This document shows, in pieces, positions 56,131 to 64,000 of a stretch of 64,000 bases of DNA. Numbering within the stretch: position 1 is the first letter of the stretch; each line of letters begins with the position of its first letter. The DNA is from Lysobacterales bacterium (GTDB lineage Bacteria > Pseudomonadota > Gammaproteobacteria > Xanthomonadales > Ahniellaceae), in contig JACPFU010000004.1 in assembly GCA_016182785.1 (NCBI GenBank), positions 62,001 to 126,000 of the forward strand. The letters run 5' to 3'. The notes under the pieces are model-generated. The model had not been told where the DNA came from. It was given only the letters and a program-made list of their open reading frames with translations, and made no database searches. Position numbers and translations under genes: made by a program.

Positions 56131-57101
56131 ATCCGCAGTCGCTGGAGGCCTTGCTCGATCTGCTCGCCAACGGCACCGCGCACCGCGGCGAGGACCTCGC
56201 GCGCGCACTCGGCATTTCGCGCGCCGCGGTGTGGAAGAAGATCGAAGCGCTGCGCGCGCTGGGCGTCGAGCTCGAGGGCCGCGCAGGCACCGGCTACGCG
56301 CTCGCACGACGCCTTGAACGCCTGGATGAAATCGCCATCCGCGCCGCACTGGCGCCCTCGACACGGGCGCGGTTGCGGCAATTGCGCATCGTCGCCGTGA
56401 CCGCCTCGACCAATGCCGACCTGAACGCCGAAGCGGACGCACTCGCCTCGGGCTCGGTGTTGCTGGCGGAGGCGCAGACCGCGGGCCGTGGTCGTCGCGG
56501 TCGCAGTTGGGCCTCGCCGTTCGCCGCCGGATTCCTCGGTTCGCTGTTCTGGCGCTTCGAGTGCGGGCTCGCCGATCTCGCCGGGCTGAGTCTCGCGGTC
56601 GGCATCGCCCTGGCCGAGGCATGGCGAGCGCATGGGGTCGAGGTGCAGGTGAAATGGCCCAACGACTTGTGGATCGGCGATCGCAAGCTCGCCGGGGTGC
56701 TGATCGAGGCCGGCGGCGAGTTCCATGGCCCGAGCCATGTCGTGGTCGGTCTGGGCCTGAACCTCGCGCTGCCGGCCACACTGCGCACAAGCCTCGATCA
56801 GCCGGTCACCGACCTCGACGCGAACCTGGCGTCGCCGATGTCGCGCAATGCCGCCGTCGCCGTCTGCCTCGACGCGCTGTTTGTGGCGTTGACCGCGTTC
56901 GAGCGCGAGGGACTGGCGCCCTTCATTGCCCGCTGGCCCGCGGTCGACGCGCTTGCCGGTCGCACGGTGGATGTGGTCGAGGCGCAGCGCCGCTGGCACG
57001 GGCAGGCCTGCGGCATCGACGAGCGCGGCCGCCTGCGCGTGCGGTCCGGCGATCGGCTGCAGCACGTGGATGCCGGCGAGATCAGCATTAGACTGGCCTG
57101 A
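56127..57101 (+). CDS. birA: Bifunctional biotin-protein ligase / biotin operon repressor BirA
   Basis: Protein of 324 residues. The N-terminal winged helix (about 1-65: HRGEDLARALGISRAAVWKK, GVELEGRAGTGYAL) is the DNA-binding repressor domain. The ligase domain has [19 protein letters not shown] (biotinyl-AMP loop), VQVKWPNDLWIGDRKLAGVL and VVVGLGLNLALP. The C-terminal SH3-like domain (RTVDVVEAQRRWHGQACG) is present. It attaches biotin to carboxyl carrier protein and may repress biotin genes. The start ATG overlaps plsY by four bases. Confidence 0.95.
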   Translation: MNPQSLEALLDLLANGTAHRGEDLARALGISRAAVWKKIEALRALGVELEGRAGTGYALARRLERLDEIAIRAALAPSTRARLRQLRIVAVTASTNADLNAEADALASGSVLLAEAQTAGRGRRGRSWASPFAAGFLGSLFWRFECGLADLAGLSLAVGIALAEAWRAHGVEVQVKWPNDLWIGDRKLAGVLIEAGGEFHGPSHVVVGLGLNLALPATLRTSLDQPVTDLDANLASPMSRNAAVAVCLDALFVALTAFEREGLAPFIARWPAVDALAGRTVDVVEAQRRWHGQACGIDERGRLRVRSGDRLQHVDAGEISIRLA

Positions 57102-57871
57102 TGGACCTGCTGTTCGATCTCGGCAATACGCGCATGAAGATCGCCTGCCGCGATGCCGCGGGCGTGCGCTCGTTGGCGGCGCTGGCCTGGGACGCGCCGG
57201 ACTTCCTGGCGCAGTGGCACGGGTTGCCGCTGGCGGTGCCGGAGCGCATCGCGATTGCGTGCGTGACGCGCACGCACCGGCTCGAAGCGCTGCAGGAGTT
57301 GTTGCATTCGCGCTTCGCGGGAACTGCCACGGCGATCGCGGCAACACAAGCGGCGTGCGGACGCCTGCAGGTCGCCTACGACGATTCCGCACGGCTTGGC
57401 GTCGACCGCTTTCTCGCGCTGCTCGCGGCATCGCAGCTGGCGCAGTTGCAGTTGCTGGTCGGCGTCGGCACCGCCTTGACCATCGATGCGCTCGGCGCCG
57501 ACGGGCGACACCACGGCGGCCTGATCGTGCCCGGCTTGCGCCTGATGCGCGAAGCCATGACGGCGGCCGCACCCGGCGTCGAGTGGCATGCCGGTGCGTT
57601 CTGCACCGACTTTGCGCGCGACACCGCGTCCGCGCTCGAGTCCGGCATCTGGTGCGCGCTCGCCGGCGCGGTCGAGCGCAGCGCACAGCGATTGGCGATG
57701 CAATCCGATACCGCACCGCTGGTGCTGCTGCATGGCGGTGATGCCGCGATGCTTTCCGCACAGCTGGCCATTCCGGCTCGGCGCGATGCGTTGCTGGTGA
57801 TGCGCGGACTGGCCGCGTACCTCGACGCCGGCATGGCACAATCGCCGCCCGATTCCGGCCGAGGTCGCTGA
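57101..57871 (+). CDS. coaX: Type III pantothenate kinase
   Basis: Enzyme of 256 residues catalysing the first step of coenzyme A synthesis. It belongs to the actin-like ASKHA fold: LLFDLGNTRMKIACRDA (phosphate-1), [48 protein letters not shown] and LVLLHGGDA. The ATG overlaps the birA stop by one base (TGATG). The birA-coaX pairing is common in Beta- and Gammaproteobacteria. Confidence 0.95.
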   Translation: MDLLFDLGNTRMKIACRDAAGVRSLAALAWDAPDFLAQWHGLPLAVPERIAIACVTRTHRLEALQELLHSRFAGTATAIAATQAACGRLQVAYDDSARLGVDRFLALLAASQLAQLQLLVGVGTALTIDALGADGRHHGGLIVPGLRLMREAMTAAAPGVEWHAGAFCTDFARDTASALESGIWCALAGAVERSAQRLAMQSDTAPLVLLHGGDAAMLSAQLAIPARRDALLVMRGLAAYLDAGMAQSPPDSGRGR

Positions 57872-58545
57872 TGTTTGCGCGTGTGCTGTTGCTGCTGCTG
57901 CTGGCTGCCAACCTCGGCTTCGGTGCCTGGCTGGTGCTGGCGCCGCCGGAAGCCGTGGCGCAGCTGCCGCCGACCGACCCGGAGGTGCCGGCGCTGGTGC
58001 TGCTGAACGAGCGCGACGGCGTGTCGAACGATGCCGCGGAACTGGCGCGCGCACCGGAGCCGCTGGGCGCGACCAGGGATCTGCGGTGCACCACGCTCGG
58101 CCCGTTCCCGACCCAGTCCGACCTGCGCCGCGCGCTGGCGGCACTGACGCCGCTGACCGAACGCATCCAGTTCCGCGAGTCGCGTTCGCTGCGCTCGCGC
58201 GGATGGTGGGTGTACCTGCCCGCGTTTGCGTCGCGCGATGCGGCGCTGGTTGCGGCGCGCGAGCTGTCGGCCAAAGGCGTGCGCGACTATTACGTGGTCA
58301 CCGCCGGCGACCAGGAAAACACCATCTCGCTCGGCCTGTTCCGCGAAGGCCAGAACGCCGAGCGACGTCGCGACGAAGTGCGCGCGCTCGGTCTCGATGC
58401 GAGGTTGCAGGAGCGCAGCGAAGACACCCCGGAGTACTGGCTCGACTACGCCGTGACCCCGGCGCAGCGCTTTGACTGGCGCGACCGCGTGCCCGACCGC
58501 ATGGAGCTCAAGGCGCGCGATCTGCCGTGCGGCGAGTTGCGCTAG
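57871..58545 (+). CDS. SPOR-domain protein
   Basis: Protein of 224 residues with an N-terminal membrane anchor or signal peptide (VLLLLLLAANLGFGAWLVLA), a Pro/Glu-rich linker and a C-terminal SPOR domain (RCTTLGPFPTQSDLRRALAA, SRGWWVYLPAFASRDAALVA, ISLGLFREGQNAERRRDEV). SPOR domains bind denuded peptidoglycan glycan strands, often at the division site. The start ATG overlaps the coaX stop by one base. A SPOR protein directly after birA-coaX is recurrent in related genomes as far as I recall. Confidence 0.85.
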   Translation: MFARVLLLLLLAANLGFGAWLVLAPPEAVAQLPPTDPEVPALVLLNERDGVSNDAAELARAPEPLGATRDLRCTTLGPFPTQSDLRRALAALTPLTERIQFRESRSLRSRGWWVYLPAFASRDAALVAARELSAKGVRDYYVVTAGDQENTISLGLFREGQNAERRRDEVRALGLDARLQERSEDTPEYWLDYAVTPAQRFDWRDRVPDRMELKARDLPCGELR

Positions 58546-58564
58546 ACTCGCGCCCCGCCACGTC

Positions 58565-58637
58565 GCCGGCGTAGCTCAGTTGGTAGAGCAACCGCCTTGT
58601 AAGCGGTAGGTCGGGGGTTCGACTCCCTTCGCCGGCA
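58565..58637 (+). tRNA. tRNA-Thr (anticodon TGT)
   Basis: Cloverleaf of 73 bases: acceptor stem GCCGGCG / CGCCGGC with discriminator A, D-arm GCTC-AGTTGGTAGA-GC, anticodon arm ACCGCCTTGTAAGCGGT with anticodon TGT (reads ACA and other ACN codons), and T-arm GGGGGTTCGACTCCC. The 3' CCA is not encoded. It lies 20 bases after the SPOR gene. Confidence 0.97.
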
Positions 58638-58667
58638 TGCCCCGCACGCGCCCAAGGCGCCACCCAG

Positions 58668-58985
58668 ATGACCGACCCGATCGCAGCCCTGCATGCGCGT
58701 TATCGCGCCAGCCTTCCAGAAAAGCGCGCCGAGTTGCTCGCGGCGCTGATCGGTTGGCGCGACCAGCCGGCCGCCGCGGATCGCCTGCTCGCAATCCACC
58801 AGCTCACGCACAAGCTCGCCGGTTCCGCCGGAGCCTACGGTTTCGACGCGCTGACCGACCTCGCGCGCACCGCCGATCGCCTGGTGCAACCGCATGCGCG
58901 CGATGGCCTGGCGCTGCGCGCGGATCAGATCGCCCCGATCGACGCGGCGGTCAGCGCCGTCTGCGACGCGCTCGCCTCGGCCTGA
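58668..58985 (+). CDS. Stand-alone Hpt (histidine phosphotransfer) protein
   Basis: Small helical protein of 105 residues consistent with a single Hpt domain. The segment RLLAIHQLTHKLAGSAGAYG contains the HxLxGSAG-type phosphorylation motif, with His48 the likely phospho-acceptor. It would shuttle phosphate between a hybrid histidine kinase and a response regulator; no kinase or regulator gene is adjacent, so partners are encoded elsewhere. Confidence 0.85.
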   Translation: MTDPIAALHARYRASLPEKRAELLAALIGWRDQPAAADRLLAIHQLTHKLAGSAGAYGFDALTDLARTADRLVQPHARDGLALRADQIAPIDAAVSAVCDALASA

Positions 58986-59028
58986 CGCCGGGGCTATCCT
59001 GCGCGCCCCGTTTCCGCGAGCTGCGACC

Positions 59029-59940
59029 ATGCCCATCGTGACCCTGATCGGCGCACCCACCGACATCGGCGCCGGACACCGCGGCGCTTCGATGGGACCG
59101 GAAGCGCTGCGCGTCGCGCACATCACCGAGGCGCTGCGCGAGCGCGGACTCGAAGTCGAGGACCGCGGCAATCTCTCCGGCCCGACCAATCCCTGGCAGC
59201 CGCCGGTGGACGGCTACCGCCACCTGCCCGAGGTGGTGCAGTGGAACCGCGCGGTCTACGACGCAGTGCGCGGCGCGCTCGACGACGGCCGCCTGCCGAT
59301 CCTGCTCGGTGGCGACCACTGCCTCGGGCTCGGCTCGATCACCGCCGTCGCGCGGCACTGTCGCGAGCGCGGCAAGAAGCTGATGGTGCTGTGGCTCGAC
59401 GCGCACGCCGACTTCAATACCAGCGCGATTACGCCGAGCGGCAACGTGCATGGCATGCCGGTCGCCTGCCTGTGCGGCATCGGTCCGCGCGAGCTGACCC
59501 ATCTCGGCGGCGATGCGCCGGCGCTGCGCCCGGACCAGATCCGCCAGATCGGCATCCGCTCGGTCGATGCCGGCGAGAAGAAGCTGGTGCGCGAGCACGG
59601 TCTCGACATCTACGACATGCGCTACATCGACGAGATCGGGATCAAGCGGGCGATGGAGGAAGCATTGTCCGACCTCGATGCGAACACGCACCTGCATGTC
59701 AGCTTCGACGTCGACTTCCTCGACCCGGAGATCGCGCCCGGCGTTGGCACCACCGTGCCCGGCGGTCCGAACTACCGCGAGGCGCAACTGGTGATGGAGA
59801 TGATCGCCGACACCGGCCGCCTGGCCTCGCTCGACATCGTCGAGCTCAACCCCGCCTTCGACGACCACAACCGCACCGCCAAGCTCGCGGTCGATCTGGT
59901 CGAGAGCCTGTTCGGCAAGTCGACGCTGATGCGGGCGTGA
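59029..59940 (+). CDS. rocF: Arginase
   Basis: Manganese enzyme of 303 residues that hydrolyses arginine to ornithine and urea. All metal ligands are present: His in LLGGDHCLGLGS, Asp-His-Asp in LWLDAHADFNT and Asp-Asp in SFDVDFLDPEIAPGVGT. Family features also include GAPTDIGAGHRGASMGPEA at the start (the arginase-type G-P-x-x-x-R/L region) and ELNPAFDDHNRTAKLA at the end. The length and the HGMPVACLCG segment favour arginase over agmatinase. The start at 59029 is the first ATG with the family N-terminus. Confidence 0.93.
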   Translation: MPIVTLIGAPTDIGAGHRGASMGPEALRVAHITEALRERGLEVEDRGNLSGPTNPWQPPVDGYRHLPEVVQWNRAVYDAVRGALDDGRLPILLGGDHCLGLGSITAVARHCRERGKKLMVLWLDAHADFNTSAITPSGNVHGMPVACLCGIGPRELTHLGGDAPALRPDQIRQIGIRSVDAGEKKLVREHGLDIYDMRYIDEIGIKRAMEEALSDLDANTHLHVSFDVDFLDPEIAPGVGTTVPGGPNYREAQLVMEMIADTGRLASLDIVELNPAFDDHNRTAKLAVDLVESLFGKSTLMRA

Positions 59941-59969
59941 TGCGGGGAACGCGAATTGCGGCGACGAGC

Positions 59970-59999
59970 AGGCCGAGGGCATGACCTTCGGCCTTTGTC
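59970..59999 (+). terminator. Rho-independent terminator after arginase gene
   Basis: Stem AGGCCGA / TCGGCCT with an 11-base loop followed by TTGTCT, 30 bases after the arginase stop. Confidence 0.65.
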
Positions 60000-60030
60000 T
60001 GACGTTGGCTAAGCAGGGAGGCTGGGCGCC

Positions 60031-60873
60031 ATGATTCGCATTGAAAATGTCCGCAAACAATTTGGTTCCACGATCGCGCTGCAGGATCTGTCGCTGCAGG
60101 TGCAGGCCGGCGAGATCTTCGGTCTGCTCGGGCCGAACGGAGCCGGCAAGTCCACCACCATGTCGCTGCTGACCGGGCTCGCCGCGCCCGATGCCGGCAG
60201 CGTCCGCGTGCTTGGCGGCGATCCGCGCGATGCGGCGCTGCGCGCGCGCATCGGGCTGGCGCCGCAGTCGCTGGCGCTGTACGAGAACCTCAGCGGTCGC
60301 GAGAACATCGAGTTCTTCGCGCGCATGTTCGGCCTGCGCGGCACGCGCCTGGCGCAGCGAGTCGATGTCGCGCTCGACTTCGTGCAACTCGCCGACCGCC
60401 AGCACGACCGCGCCGGCACGTTCTCCGGCGGTATGCAGCGGCGCCTGAATCTGGCCGCGGCAATCGTGCACGAGCCGGAATTGATCTTGCTCGACGAGCC
60501 CACCGCTGGCGTCGATCCGCAGTCGCGCAATGCGCTGTTCGACAACGTGCTGGCGCTGAAAGCCGCCGGCCGCACCATCGTCTACACCACACACTACATG
60601 GAAGAGGTCGAGCGCCTGTGCGATCGCGTCGCGATCATCGACCACGGCCGCGTGCTCGCCGTCGACACCGTGCCGGCGCTGCTGCGTGCGCATGCGCCAC
60701 GGCCGCTGTTGGTGATCGAGCGCGACGACGGCGCGACGCGCATCGAAACCGATGATCCGCTCAGCGAGCTCAACCGTGCCGCCGCCGCAGGTGCGGTTCG
60801 CAGCTTCCATGTCGAACGCCCGCGTCTGGAGCAGGTGTTCCTGCACCTCACCGGCCGCAGCCTGAGGGATTGA
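60031..60873 (+). CDS. ABC-2 type exporter, ATP-binding protein
   Basis: ATPase of 280 residues: Walker A LLGPNGAGKSTTMSLLTGL, Q-loop APQSLALYENLSGRENI, signature TFSGGMQRRLNLAAAI, Walker B LILLDEPTAGVDPQSR and switch His in VYTTHYMEEVERL. The NLSGRENIEFFARMFGL pattern and the C-terminal 60-residue extension are typical of DrrA/NodI/CcmA-like ATPases that pair with ABC-2 permeases. The gene is preceded by AGGGAGG and followed one base later by its permease. Confidence 0.93.
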   Translation: MIRIENVRKQFGSTIALQDLSLQVQAGEIFGLLGPNGAGKSTTMSLLTGLAAPDAGSVRVLGGDPRDAALRARIGLAPQSLALYENLSGRENIEFFARMFGLRGTRLAQRVDVALDFVQLADRQHDRAGTFSGGMQRRLNLAAAIVHEPELILLDEPTAGVDPQSRNALFDNVLALKAAGRTIVYTTHYMEEVERLCDRVAIIDHGRVLAVDTVPALLRAHAPRPLLVIERDDGATRIETDDPLSELNRAAAAGAVRSFHVERPRLEQVFLHLTGRSLRD

Positions 60874-60874
60874 G

Positions 60875-62167
60875 ATGAGTGCACTGTTCGCCTTCGCGGC
60901 CAAGGACATCCGCTTGTTGCTGCGCAACCGCGCCGCGTTGTTTTTCACCGTCGCCTGGCCGCTGCTGATCGCGGTGTTCTTCGGCGTGATCTTCGGCGGT
61001 GGTTCCGGCACCGCCAAGCCCAAGGTGGCGCTGGTGGTGCAGGATGCGTCCGCGGCCAGCGAGCGCTTCGCCCAGTCCGTGCTCAAGCTCGAAACGCTGG
61101 AAGTCGATCGGCTGGATGCCGCAGCTGCCGAGCAACTGGTGCGCCAGGGCAAGCGCACCGCAGCGATCGTATTGCCGGAAGGGTTCGGCGCGCGCAGCAC
61201 GCAGGCCTTCAGCGGTGATCCACCCGAAGTGGGACTGTGGCTCGATCCGAGCCGGCGCGCCGAGCGCGCGATGATCGAGGGCATGCTGATGAAGCTCGGC
61301 GCCGAGGCGATGTTCTCGAACATCAGCGACCCGGTTGCACGCCAGTCGTGGCTTGAAGCTTCGCGCGCGAAGCTGGACCAGATCGAGCCCGGATCGCGCC
61401 AGGCGTTCAGCGACTTCTACGATGCGCTGGACCAGATGATGGCGACGTCGCAGGCCAATGCCAAACCCATTCCAGAAGCGGATGGGAAAACCGATGACCC
61501 GGCGGCTGCGAATACGTTCGTGCCGATCCAGATCGCGGAACGCGAAGTCAGCGTGGTGCGCCGCGGGCCGCGCAACGGCTTCGCGATCAGCTTCACCCAG
61601 GGCATGAGCTGGGGCCTGTTCGGTGCGTTGATGAGCTTCGTCACTTCGCTGGTGCTGGAGCGCATGCAGGGCACCTGGAGTCGCCTGCGTGCGACGCCGT
61701 TGTCCTCGGCGTCGCTGCTGCTCGGCAAGGCGCTGGCGTGTTTCATCGTGATGCTGGCGACGCTGCTGCTGATCGGCGGCGCCGGTGCGCTGCTGTTCGG
61801 CGTGGTGCCGCACTCGCTGCCGAAGCTGTTGCTTGCTTTCGTTGCTGCGACCTTTGCCTTCACCGGTCTGATGATGCTGCTCGCCAGCCTCGGCAAGACC
61901 GTGCAGGGTGCGAGCGGTGCCGCCTGGGCGGTGATGATGCCGCTGGCGATGGTGGGCGGCGCCATGATCCCGCTGTTCGCGATGCCGCCGTGGATGGCGC
62001 AGCTGTCCAGCGTGAGCCCGGTGAAGTGGGCGGTGCTCGCGATCGAGGGCGCGATCTGGCGCGGCTTCTCGTTCGCGGAAATGGCCACGCCGGTCGCGAT
62101 CCTGCTTGCGACCGGCGCGGTCTGCGGTCTTGCCGGCGCCTGGCGGATCACGCGTCAGCCGAGCTGA
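60875..62167 (+). CDS. ABC-2 type exporter, permease protein
   Basis: Membrane protein of 430 residues: one N-terminal helix (ALFFTVAWPLLIAVFFGVIF), a large extracytoplasmic domain of about 170 residues (KPKVALVVQDAS onwards), then five C-terminal helices including LLGKALACFIVMLATLLLI and GAAWAVMMPLAMVGGAMIPL. This is the YhhJ/NatB-type ABC-2 topology. The substrate is unknown; such pairs export lipids, drugs or sodium. It is coupled to the ATPase gene by a one-base gap. Confidence 0.92.
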   Translation: MSALFAFAAKDIRLLLRNRAALFFTVAWPLLIAVFFGVIFGGGSGTAKPKVALVVQDASAASERFAQSVLKLETLEVDRLDAAAAEQLVRQGKRTAAIVLPEGFGARSTQAFSGDPPEVGLWLDPSRRAERAMIEGMLMKLGAEAMFSNISDPVARQSWLEASRAKLDQIEPGSRQAFSDFYDALDQMMATSQANAKPIPEADGKTDDPAAANTFVPIQIAEREVSVVRRGPRNGFAISFTQGMSWGLFGALMSFVTSLVLERMQGTWSRLRATPLSSASLLLGKALACFIVMLATLLLIGGAGALLFGVVPHSLPKLLLAFVAATFAFTGLMMLLASLGKTVQGASGAAWAVMMPLAMVGGAMIPLFAMPPWMAQLSSVSPVKWAVLAIEGAIWRGFSFAEMATPVAILLATGAVCGLAGAWRITRQPS

Positions 62168-62224
62168 GTTTCTCCGCGTTCGGCGAGTGCGCCCTTCGAC
62201 CTCCTCAGGGCGCACGGTTCGGGT

Positions 62225-63070
62225 TCACGGGTCCGGGACGAAGCCGGCGAAGGCGCGGGGCTCTTCGGGTTCCCAGCGCGGGCGGCGGATGACACCGCGC
62301 TCGACCAGGTGCTCGAAGGTGTCGTACTGCACCTGGACGATTTCATCCGGGTGCGTCGAGCGGCGCTCGAACTGCGTGCTGCGGACCTCGGACCACTCGC
62401 GGTGGCCGTGCGCGGTGCCGAGTTCGGAGGCGAATTCCTCGCTGCGCTCGCGTTTGGCGTCGGCCATCGGCTGGTCGCGCGATGCATCCAGGCCGGCTTC
62501 GGCGGAGGGTGCCGGCGCTGCGCGTTGCGCCATGGCATCGGCTTCATTGGCGCCGCCCGGCGCCATCGACTTGCGACGCCATTCGTCGCCGCGGTAGACC
62601 GGGGGCGGCGGCGGTACGTACGCCGGCACGCGCTCACGGAACACGGCGATGCCGATCACGCCGACGTTCTGCGGCCGGCCGGTGCGTGCGGCGTAGCTCG
62701 CTTCCGGCGCACTGAACACGAATTGCGCCACCTCGGACATCGATTTGCGCCAGCCGTTGATCTCGGCGCGTTCATAGGGACCGAGCACATAGCCGCCCTG
62801 GTACGGATCGGCGGTTTCGCCGGTGACGGCATTGACGCCGTCGACCGAGAGCACCGCCATCACGCGCTCGCCGGTGCGGTTTTGCATCAACACCGCGTAT
62901 CGATGCCCGGGTTCGCCAGCGACATAGGCGTGGCCGCGACGATGGTGCAGATCGAGCACCGCACCGGTGTCGCGGTCGACCACTTGCAGGTCAACCAGGT
63001 TGTGGACATGCGCCGTGGCCGTGGTGGACAGGACCAGGGAACCGAGCAGTGCAGCGAACAGCGATTTCAT
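62225..63070 (-). CDS. Secreted hypothetical protein
   Basis: Exported protein of 281 residues with a signal peptide (KSLFAALLGSLVLSTTATA). A beta-rich region follows (LVDLQVVDRDTGAVLDLHHR, YAVLMQNRTGERVMAVLSVD, YQGGYVLGPYERAEINGWRK). The second half is charged and low-complexity with a Pro-rich hinge (PAYVPPPPPVYRG) and a segment rich in Arg, Glu and Ala. GERVMAVLSVDGVNAVTGE and the surrounding pattern resemble proteins that carry a short beta-sandwich, but I do not recognise a family. The start at 63068-63070 sets the signal peptide first. Confidence 0.75.
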   Translation of the reverse strand: MKSLFAALLGSLVLSTTATAHVHNLVDLQVVDRDTGAVLDLHHRRGHAYVAGEPGHRYAVLMQNRTGERVMAVLSVDGVNAVTGETADPYQGGYVLGPYERAEINGWRKSMSEVAQFVFSAPEASYAARTGRPQNVGVIGIAVFRERVPAYVPPPPPVYRGDEWRRKSMAPGGANEADAMAQRAAPAPSAEAGLDASRDQPMADAKRERSEEFASELGTAHGHREWSEVRSTQFERRSTHPDEIVQVQYDTFEHLVERGVIRRPRWEPEEPRAFAGFVPDP

Positions 63071-63132
63071 GATAGCCTCCGTCGTGGTGTGAGCCATGCA
63101 ACGGGTGGGTGTCGGAAACGGGGTTCGGGGTT

Positions 63133-64000
63133 CTACTCGAAGCTGTTCGCGAACAGCGGCGATTCAGCCGAGGTGGCGGCCACCGCCCACGAGAAGCCGT
63201 CGCTGGTGCGGTGCTCCCAGCCCCACTTGCGCCACGGACTGACGCGGAATGCGGCCAGTCCCGATGCCGGTCCGGCGGGGCGGATCCAGTAGTTCACGCC
63301 GAGGTCGTAGGTGTCGTACAGCGCCTCGACGGTGGCCGCGAGTTGCGCATCGCGCGGGCCGAGCAGCGCGCCGAAGTAGTCGGCCCAGGCGATCGCGGCG
63401 GTGACTTCGAGCGCGTGTTCCTCGTCATGCAGCGGGCCTTCGACGGCGAAGTCGGTCCCGTCGTGCTCGATCACGTAGCGGGGCGCCAGGTCCAGGCCGA
63501 AGTTGCCGTCCTCGGTGCGCAGCGCGCTGCGCAGGAAGGTGCCGGAGCGGCGGATCATGTGGCCGGTGGCGGCATCCTCGGCGGTGCTGTAGGCGCGCCG
63601 CAGGGCGTCGGTCAGCAGCGCCGTCATCCAGGTCGATGCGCCATAGGCGGCGCTGTCCCAGTCGCCGGCGTGCTGGTCGCCGGTGTGATACCAGCCGCCG
63701 TCCACGCGCACCACGGGGATGCCGGCGGGCACACCGTTCTGGTGATCGGCGAGCGCGGCGACGATGGCATTGACGCTGTCGCGGCGGGTGGTGTTGCCGG
63801 TGATCTCGTAGTCGATCGCGTGCGCCATCAGCTTGAACGCAGCCGAGCGTTCGGTCCAGAAATTCAACGCGCTGCTCCAGGCATGGGCGCTGCCGTTGTG
63901 GGCGTTCGCGGTGCTGGTGATGGTCGCGAGGAAGGTGTCGTCGCCGGTGGCCCAGAAGGCATAGGCCAGCGACTCGTTGAAGGCGTACTTGTTGTCGTCG
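63133..64000 (-). CDS. Secreted protein with Phe-Glu tail, partial (runs off right edge)
   Basis: Leftward frame open to the window edge; the last 288 residues are visible, without the N-terminus. The sequence is rich in Trp, Ala and Thr, with helical segments (NESLAYAFWATGDDTFLATI, LNFWTERSAAFKLMAHAI, AALEVTAAIAWADYF-like) that resemble helical-barrel folds of glycosidase-like or lyase-like proteins. I do not assign a function. The C-terminus ends SPLFANSFE, closely resembling the LLFGDGFE end of the secreted M14 carboxypeptidase in this window, which suggests the same export or anchoring route. Confidence 0.7.
   Translation of the reverse strand, partial: DDNKYAFNESLAYAFWATGDDTFLATITSTANAHNGSAHAWSSALNFWTERSAAFKLMAHAIDYEITGNTTRRDSVNAIVAALADHQNGVPAGIPVVRVDGGWYHTGDQHAGDWDSAAYGASTWMTALLTDALRRAYSTAEDAATGHMIRRSGTFLRSALRTEDGNFGLDLAPRYVIEHDGTDFAVEGPLHDEEHALEVTAAIAWADYFGALLGPRDAQLAATVEALYDTYDLGVNYWIRPAGPASGLAAFRVSPWRKWGWEHRTSDGFSWAVAATSAESPLFANSFE

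Noticed and set aside
58542-59189. Leftward frame of 215 codons across the tRNA-Thr gene
   Set aside because: It crosses a clear tRNA and is antisense to the Hpt and arginase genes.

Overview
This is a high-GC (roughly two-thirds G+C by eye) chromosomal window from a gammaproteobacterium, most likely of the order Lysobacterales (Xanthomonadales). The pointers are the xerC/hslVU neighbourhood, the ponA | pilMNOPQ divergon, a single-chain GcvP, a zinc-free type B L31, a birA-coaX-SPOR block, a DAK2-DegV fusion in front of plsY, and secreted proteins ending in a short Phe-Glu tail. This is judged from gene content only; no database search was possible. Almost the whole window is ordinary coding sequence with short gaps, many 1-4 base overlaps and very long open shadow frames caused by GC bias.

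Layout. 1-12.3 kb: left-edge partial antitoxin-like gene, an inverted-repeat element, Xaa-Pro dipeptidase (pepQ), a DUF1631 protein with a PilZ protein, a cobalamin-riboswitch-controlled BtuB-type receptor, an SGNH hydrolase, the GTPase EngB (yihA), and a leftward group of an SPFH/SHOCT protein, a double-zinc-ribbon membrane protein and a small membrane protein resembling the Bacillus YdjG/YdjI partners. 12.3-13.8 kb: a small accessory patch in which a Phd/VapC toxin-antitoxin pair abuts the broken remains of a higBA locus. 13.9-19.4 kb: leftward M14 carboxypeptidase, xerC, TSUP permease, two copies of a 74-bp repeat, hslV and hslU. 19.5-29.0 kb: glnE, then the leftward rph-rdgB-hemW operon, and the rightward yicC-gmk-rpoZ-spoT series. 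29-37.4 kb: ridA, recG, a nucleoside hydrolase, rpmE2, gltA, and leftward a small unknown gene and the class A penicillin-binding protein mrcA. 37.6-45.8 kb: pilMNOPQ followed by a large Ig-like lipoprotein gene and a strong terminator. 45.8-53.5 kb: a cNMP-binding/EAL protein, transketolase, gcvP behind a tandem glycine riboswitch, mtfA and a small secreted protein. 53.6-58.6 kb: the DAK2-DegV fusion, plsY, birA, coaX and a SPOR protein, tightly overlapping, then tRNA-Thr. 58.6-64 kb: Hpt protein, arginase, an ABC-2 exporter pair, a secreted protein and a partial secreted protein running off the right edge.

How the genes fit together. Most of the window is housekeeping: nucleotide metabolism and stringent response (gmk, rpoZ, spoT, rph, rdgB), DNA repair and chromosome resolution (recG, xerC), central carbon and one-carbon metabolism (gltA, tktA, gcvP), cell wall and type IV pili (mrcA, pilM-Q). 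The best candidate for a little-described system is at 53.7-56.1 kb. There the ATP-binding and middle portions typical of fatty acid kinase subunit FakA are fused to a FakB/DegV fatty-acid-binding domain, and the gene overlaps plsY, whose product consumes acyl-phosphate, the product of FakAB. This suggests a one-polypeptide fatty acid kinase coupled to phospholipid synthesis. Other points of interest are the PspA-less YdjG/YdjI-like module, the terminator-shaped hairpin just before glnE, the toxin-antitoxin scar, and the shared C-terminal tails of two secreted proteins.
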